From: Holosporales bacterium | GTDB lineage: Bacteria > Pseudomonadota > Alphaproteobacteria > BNTO01 | DNA length: 18,288 bases | NCBI GenBank assembly: GCA_031270515.1 | Contig: JAISXM010000099.1 | Coordinates: 1 to 18,288, forward strand | Direction of reading: 5' to 3' | Shown here: piece by piece, positions 14,671-18,288 of the stretch | Layout: each line of letters opens with the position of its first letter | Numbering within the stretch: position 1 is the stretch's first letter | Notes under the pieces: generated by a model | What the model saw: the letters and a program-made list of their open reading frames with translations, nothing else | Told to the model about the DNA's origin: nothing | Database searches by the model: none | Translations under genes and position numbers: made by a program

Positions 14671-14815
14671 CTCATCAATCGTTAATTATATATTAACAGA
14701 CTTTGGAGCATATCTTCAAGTAATATTTTATGTACAAAGAGTATCGAGGATATAAATCGAGTCATAATGACAAATATTGGCTATATTGTTGTTGATATGG
14801 AACGTAATATTATTG

Positions 14816-14844
14816 TTGATATAAAACGGAACGATTGCTATAAT
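14816..14844 (+). promoter_or_regulatory. Strong sigma70-like promoter with no gene downstream
   Basis: TTGATA (14816-14821), exactly 17 bp, TATAAT (14839-14844). Five of six and six of six matches to consensus: the best promoter in the window. It points towards the hairpin at 14883-14942 and away from any plus-strand gene. Confidence 0.65.
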
Positions 14845-14850
14845 ACACTT

Positions 14851-14942
14851 ATGAGTAGCGATTTAGCTGGGCAGTTTTAGCATTCTGAGTACTACTTGTA
14901 TTGCGCCGCCGTCACTTCATATAACGCAACAGTAACTCAGAA
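14851..14942 (+). ncRNA. Candidate small RNA (speculative)
   Basis: Starting about 7 nt after the TATAAT, this transcript would consist mostly of a long imperfect hairpin: TTCTGAGT (14883-14890) with ACTCAGAA (14935-14942), and TTGCG (14901-14905) with CGCAA (14925-14929). No known RNA family is recognised. The hairpin could instead mark the 3' end of the minus-strand genes. The 3' end is uncertain because no clear T-run follows. Confidence 0.3.
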
Positions 14943-14980
14943 CGCACGCGTCACTTCACATTGCGCACGCGTCACTTCAT
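14901..14980. repeat. Repeats of CACGCGTCACTTCA at the 3' end of the one-TM protein gene
   Basis: Three copies, around 14903-14920 (diverged), 14944-14958 and 14964-14980. The last includes the stop codon of the minus-strand gene ending at 14972. Confidence 0.8.
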
Positions 14981-15682
14981 AAAGTCCGCCGCCATCTTTT
15001 TGGGAATAGCGACTCTGCAGCTCACTTGAGCAGAAAACGCCGGTTTCGCTTTTCCTTTTTGTTTGGATTTCCGTAAGTTGTCGAACTCGGCCCGAGATAG
15101 AATTGCGCCGTTCCGGTTTATGTTAATTGAGTCAAACACCACCACGCCAGGAACTTGTTCCACTAGGCCTGCAAGGAATTCCGTCACATTTTTATCCCGA
15201 GCCGCCTTCATGTCAATGTCGAGCTTAAGCAGCGCAAGCTCATCCATTCGCCGATCTTGCTCCGCCAACTGCAACGAACATTTTGTCCGCATAACATGGC
15301 ACTCCCTTTCGAGCCGTCGCAACACCCGCGTAAACGAAACCGACGTAACCTGCTCCCATATGGACAAGTCCGTTATCCCCAAATCGCGCAGCTTCTGCTC
15401 ATATTCGTTGTCGTTGTCTCGTTTGCCTTGCATAACCTTGTGCTGACGCATCAGCATAATCGTGCGGTCCTGCGCTTCAGTCTTGATGCCTTCGGATACG
15501 ACCCAAAGCGACACGCCCCCCCACGTCAGCGCGATCGCCGCCCCTCCGCAAACAAAGACATGGCGATTGCGTAGCACGTGCCACCATATTTTTGCGCGCA
15601 CAAAACGCCGCCGCAACAAGCGCCACTGGAGGATGCATACCCGGACCGCGCGTGCGTTAAAAAAGCTGATCATGCGCCTCAC
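14972..15682 (-). CDS. Single-TM-segment membrane protein, possibly PilN/PilO-like
   Basis: 236 residues. A very basic cytoplasmic-looking N-terminus (1-43) precedes one membrane segment (~45-66, VFVCGGAAIALTWGGVSLWV), followed by a predicted coiled coil (~68-150, many charged residues) and a small C-terminal alpha/beta-looking domain with FLAGLVEQVPGVVVFDSINI. This order (short cytosolic tail, TM, coiled coil, compact periplasmic domain) resembles PilN/PilO or GspL/GspM inner-membrane proteins, but no diagnostic motif was recognised. The start is GTG 15682, or ATG 15673 with GAGG close before it. It follows ssb by 42 bp on the same strand, so the two are probably cotranscribed. No other pilus or secretion genes are in the window. 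Confidence 0.7.
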   Translation of the reverse strand: MRRMISFFNARAVRVCILQWRLLRRRFVRAKIWWHVLRNRHVFVCGGAAIALTWGGVSLWVVSEGIKTEAQDRTIMLMRQHKVMQGKRDNDNEYEQKLRDLGITDLSIWEQVTSVSFTRVLRRLERECHVMRTKCSLQLAEQDRRMDELALLKLDIDMKAARDKNVTEFLAGLVEQVPGVVVFDSININRNGAILSRAEFDNLRKSKQKGKAKPAFSAQVSCRVAIPKKMAADFMK

Positions 15683-15724
15683 TTAAAGTCAGAACGGAAA
15701 TTTTTGTCGATCGAATACCCTACA

Positions 15725-16171
15725 TTAGAAAGGAATGTCGTCGATCGGACTCGCGGACTGAGACGCCGCCGCAACGTCGTCGAACTGCACCGCCGCCCCA
15801 GAATCGCCTCCCACAGGGGCAACCTTATCAAGTAGCACCAAATTGCCGCTAAAACGAGAAAGAACAACATCCGTAGTATAGCGCTCGATTCCCTGTTGAT
15901 CGGTCCATTTCCTCGTTTGGAGTTGCCCTTCCAAATAAATCTTGCTTCCTTTTTTTAGATATTTCTCGACAAGTTCAACCAAATGTTCACTAAACACGGT
16001 AATACGGTGCCACTCCGTTCGCTCCGTTCGCTCGCCTGTATTGCGATCCTTGAAATACTCACTTGTGGCGACAGAAAACGACGCGAACTTTCCACCGTCC
16101 TGAGTTAAGCGAATTTCTGGATCACGTCCTAAATTCCCAACCAAGATGACCTTGTTGATTGACATTGCCAT
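15725..16171 (-). CDS. ssb: Single-stranded DNA-binding protein
   Basis: 148 residues. It binds ssDNA in replication, repair and recombination, normally as a tetramer. The OB fold is clear: MSINKVILVGNLGRDPEIR, FASFSVATSE, TEWHRITVFSEHL, YLKKGSKIYLEGQLQTRKW and ERYTTDVVL. It ends in the acidic partner-binding tail SPIDDIPF. ATG 16171 is chosen because family members start M(A)xSxNKVIL and AAAGG lies 6 nt upstream; an in-frame start at 16237 would add 22 residues foreign to the family and would lie above the promoter. The tail linker is short. It is divergent from ybeY. Confidence 0.96.
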   Translation of the reverse strand: MAMSINKVILVGNLGRDPEIRLTQDGGKFASFSVATSEYFKDRNTGERTERTEWHRITVFSEHLVELVEKYLKKGSKIYLEGQLQTRKWTDQQGIERYTTDVVLSRFSGNLVLLDKVAPVGGDSGAAVQFDDVAAASQSASPIDDIPF

Positions 16172-16207
16172 GGTAACCTTTTCTTCACAAAACATCTGAT
16201 ATAGTGG

Positions 16208-16236
16208 ATTATAGGTGAAAATGTTGTAATTATCCA
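16208..16236 (-). promoter_or_regulatory. Putative promoter of ssb
   Basis: Minus-strand TGGATA (16231-16236), 17-bp spacer, TATAAT (16208-16213), about 36 bp before the ATG at 16171. Confidence 0.6.
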
Positions 16237-16268
16237 TTCAAACGCCAAAGTCTTCGTTTTTGTCACGC

Positions 16269-16371
16269 CGGCTCAATATAGGACCAGGCGCGACTATAGG
16301 AACGGCGCCCCACTAGGGCTCCTACGCGGACTCATTGAACCGCGACGAACCGCGACTATAGGAACGGCGCC
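16269..16371 (+). repeat. Repeats between ssb and ybeY
   Basis: CGCGACTATAGGAACGGCGC(C) occurs perfectly at 16289-16309 and 16351-16371, with a diverged third copy at ~16269-16290. GAACCGCGAC is tandem at 16337-16356. Confidence 0.9.
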
Positions 16372-16429
16372 ACACGGGGCCTCACACACTGGCGTGTAAT
16401 GGTTAACTCCAACAAAGCATGAATAATAT

Positions 16430-16951
16430 ATGAATTCATATAAAACTGATATCGAATGTGACGAATGGCTAACGCAAGCAACCGCAGATGAGTGGAACCT
16501 TGTGGTGCAGCAATGCGTCGACGCAACATTCAACGCTGCGAATTGGCGCACAAGCTCGGAAGTCAGCTTTTTGTTCGCCAATGACGCCAGAGTGCAGCAG
16601 CTAAACGAGCAACATCGGAATAAAAATGAGCCCACAAATGTTCTGTCATTTCCGCTGCTTTCATTTACTCGCCCAGCAATTCCTGCAGACGCTGAACAGT
16701 CAATATTGGCATCGACATCCGAGCAATGTGAGCTATGCTTACTAGGGGATGTTGTTTTGTCGTACGACACTGTGCTAAAAGAATCTAAGTTGTTAGGACG
16801 CTCTTTTTTGGGCCACACCTTCCATTTAATGACGCATGGAGTCTTGCATTTGCTTGGGTACGATCATGAGAAAGATAGCGAGGCGTTCCTTATGGAGTCA
16901 TTAGAGATCATGATTTTGCAGCAATTTGATATACCGAGTCCTTATGCTTGA
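16430..16951 (+). CDS. ybeY: Endoribonuclease YbeY (rRNA maturation factor)
   Basis: 173 residues. Metal-dependent RNase that acts in 16S rRNA 3'-end maturation and ribosome quality control. The zinc motif HGVLHLLGYDH (His 136, 140, 146) is intact. NEPTNVLSFPL, normally the second conserved block, is also present. The loop between it and LLGDVVLS (~79-104) is longer than usual and Ser/Ala/Glu-rich. ATG 16430 fits the family length; no strong ribosome binding site is visible. corC follows 150 bp downstream, the common ybeY-corC order; phoH and lnt are not in the window. Confidence 0.95.
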   Translation: MNSYKTDIECDEWLTQATADEWNLVVQQCVDATFNAANWRTSSEVSFLFANDARVQQLNEQHRNKNEPTNVLSFPLLSFTRPAIPADAEQSILASTSEQCELCLLGDVVLSYDTVLKESKLLGRSFLGHTFHLMTHGVLHLLGYDHEKDSEAFLMESLEIMILQQFDIPSPYA

Positions 16952-16975
16952 GTCAATCCACCTATACAAAGTCAC

Positions 16976-17074
16976 AAAAAGAATTAGCGCATTAATAGTC
17001 TTTTGGTGTTCGAGTATACACCCTGCCATAAAAAGAATTAGCGCATTTAGCCGGCGTATTAATAGTCTTTTGGT
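16976..17074 (+). repeat. Direct repeat in the ybeY-corC gap
   Basis: AAAAAGAATTAGCGCAT...TTAATAGTCTTTTGGT occurs at 16976-17007 and 17030-17074; the second copy carries an extra ~13 bp (TTAGCCGGCGTAT). Confidence 0.92.
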
Positions 17075-17101
17075 ACGTAAGTATATTTTAGTTGTAAATT
17101 T

Positions 17102-18037
17102 ATGAATAAAATAACAGAACCTCCTGACAAACGAAGACTGCTTAATCGTGTCGCATACCACTGCAAAAAAGCTTGGCGTTGGTGTCTGCGCAAAGAGTCG
17201 GACACGTCGCTGAGGGATGCGATTGAAGAGTTAATTGAAGAAGACCTAGAAGGCGAGTCGTCTATAGGTACGGATGAGCGGTTGTTGCTGAGCAATGTGT
17301 TAAGTCTAAAAGATTTAACCGCAAAAGACGTAATGATCCCTTACGCCAATATAATTGCCGCATCAATATCCGCCACGCAAGACGAAATAGTTGCAACGTT
17401 AATAAATTCTGGAGTGTCGCAAATCCCGATTTATTCTGGCACGGTTGACAACGTTATTGGCGGGCTGTACTTGAAAGATGTCGTGCCGTTGGTTAATGGG
17501 CACATCCGCACGGGGCTAAAGTCCATATTAAAGGAGGTCCCGTTCGTGGCTCCAACGATGCGCACGCTGGATCTGTTGTTGCAAATGCGCGAAACCGGCG
17601 TGCGGATGGCGGTGGTTGTGGACGAATACGGCGGAGTCGAAGGGCTGGTGACGTTCTCTTCGCTGATTGAGGAAATTATCGGGGATATACAATACGCAGA
17701 AGACCACGGGGACAATAATCCTCTAGAAATATCGAACGGGTGCATCGTGTTAAACGCAAGTACGGTGCTGGATGAGCTGAATGAATCGCTGGAGCAGATT
17801 TGCGGGCAGCAGATTGACTGGCTCAAAGGGCACGAAGACGAGGATGTGGATACGATTGGCGGCGTAATTACGCTGCTGGCTGGGCGAGTACCTATGCGCG
17901 GGGAGTTGATTGCGCATTCGGCCGGGGTAGAGTTTGAGATATTAGACGCCGATCCGCGCCGTGTGAAGAAAATCGCGATTCGCAATTTAATTACGCCGCC
18001 AAGTGTCGGGGTGCCTCAGCAGGCGTCGGCAGGGTGA
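17102..18037 (+). CDS. corC: CBS-domain protein of the CorC/TlyC family
   Basis: 311 residues, cytoplasmic (no membrane domain). The CBS pair covers about residues 73-200: TAKDVMIPYANIIAAS, SGVSQIPIYSG, VIGGLYLKDVVPL, TGVRMAVVVDEYGGVEGLVT and LIEEIIGDI. The C-terminal transporter-associated domain (~215-295) includes VDTIGGVITLLAGRVPMRGE. E. coli CorC is linked to magnesium/cobalt efflux, and rickettsial TlyC has been called a haemolysin; the same architecture fits both, and a haemolytic role cannot be inferred here. The start is ATG 17102 after an A+T-rich leader without a clear ribosome binding site. It is probably cotranscribed with ybeY despite the repeat-filled gap. Confidence 0.93.
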   Translation: MNKITEPPDKRRLLNRVAYHCKKAWRWCLRKESDTSLRDAIEELIEEDLEGESSIGTDERLLLSNVLSLKDLTAKDVMIPYANIIAASISATQDEIVATLINSGVSQIPIYSGTVDNVIGGLYLKDVVPLVNGHIRTGLKSILKEVPFVAPTMRTLDLLLQMRETGVRMAVVVDEYGGVEGLVTFSSLIEEIIGDIQYAEDHGDNNPLEISNGCIVLNASTVLDELNESLEQICGQQIDWLKGHEDEDVDTIGGVITLLAGRVPMRGELIAHSAGVEFEILDADPRRVKKIAIRNLITPPSVGVPQQASAG

Positions 18038-18069
18038 AATGGGTTGTGACGAGTTGATGAATGTTTTAG

Positions 18070-18258
18070 ATGCAAATAAATGAGAGTAGGTGTATATCAA
18101 TTGGCGTTTGCAGGATGAAACAGATTGAGCGTAAATTAAAAAGATACAAGTTTAAAGGAAGGAATATAGCTAGACCCAATCACAAAAAGTCAACCGTATT
18201 TAGACGCGGGAAATTTGTCCAGAAAATTCGAGCAAAGCTCCGCCAAATCGTCAGCTGA
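18070..18258 (+). CDS. Small, very basic hypothetical protein
   Basis: 62 codons from ATG 18070, or 47 from ATG 18115 (MKQIERKLKRYKFKGRNIAR on). The protein is extremely Lys/Arg-rich, as in nucleic-acid-binding or ribosome-associated peptides, but matches no ribosomal protein I recall. The first 15 residues look unlike the rest, so 18115 may be the better start. It lies 32 bp after corC. It could be spurious. Confidence 0.4.
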   Translation: MQINESRCISIGVCRMKQIERKLKRYKFKGRNIARPNHKKSTVFRRGKFVQKIRAKLRQIVS

Positions 18259-18288
18259 CGAGTATTGATGTTGATTGTTTTCGTGGTG

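Noticed and set aside
17431..17985. 184-codon open frame opposite corC
   Set aside because: Shadow of the well-supported CBS-domain gene; Ser-rich translation typical of antisense frames.

Overview
The window looks like chromosomal DNA of an alphaproteobacterium, probably a host-associated one. The evidence for the class is a FzlA-type GST-fold division protein ending in HYANLDF (family tail HYADLDF), a XerC whose C-terminus is built on the alphaproteobacterial AHPRA tail, and alphaproteobacterial-style GltX and SSB. A host-associated life (Holosporales/Rickettsiales-like) is inferred from a secreted degenerate eukaryote-like kinase, a very large secreted orphan protein, and unusually dense short tandem and dispersed repeats. 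No rRNA, tRNA, CRISPR array or transposase was seen.

Layout. 1-605: C-terminal catalytic part of XerC, running in from the left edge. 632-1990 (-): gltX. 2055-3367 (+): a mobile mystery protein A/B module (HTH regulator plus Fic protein) with a striking double operator in front of it. This module is bracketed by a 138-bp direct repeat made of the gltX promoter and first ~25 codons. The right-hand copy supplies the last 28 residues of the Fic protein in antisense and keeps an orphan gltX promoter pointing back into fic. 3485-5528 (-): two exported proteins, a pseudokinase-like protein with a Gly/Tyr-rich nonapeptide-repeat tail and a 189-residue protein with an internal duplication. Both are preceded by the same 12-bp box. 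6137-7285 (+): ddl, carrying two in-frame low-complexity insertions. 7553-12628 (+): a 1691-residue exported protein of unknown function with a PxxP-rich linker. 12734-14309 (-): holB and fzlA, separated by 21-bp repeats. 14310-14971: intergenic, with inverted repeats, a strong sigma70-like promoter and perhaps a small RNA. 14972-16171 (-): ssb followed by a one-TM-segment protein. 16430-18037 (+): ybeY and corC, then a small basic ORF.

How the genes fit together. Housekeeping genes (translation: gltX, ybeY; replication: ssb, holB; wall and division: ddl, fzlA; chromosome resolution: xerC; envelope/ion: corC) are interleaved with A+T-richer accessory genes (the Fic module and the exported proteins). 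A recurring theme is small repeats that grow inside genes without breaking frame (XerC, Ddl, Fic, the pseudokinase, the giant protein) or at gene ends (giant protein stop codon, fzlA/holB junction, end of the one-TM gene). This suggests a genome with ongoing slippage or duplication and weak purging. The most novel candidates are the gltX-bracketed Fic cassette and the exported pseudokinase/giant-protein region.
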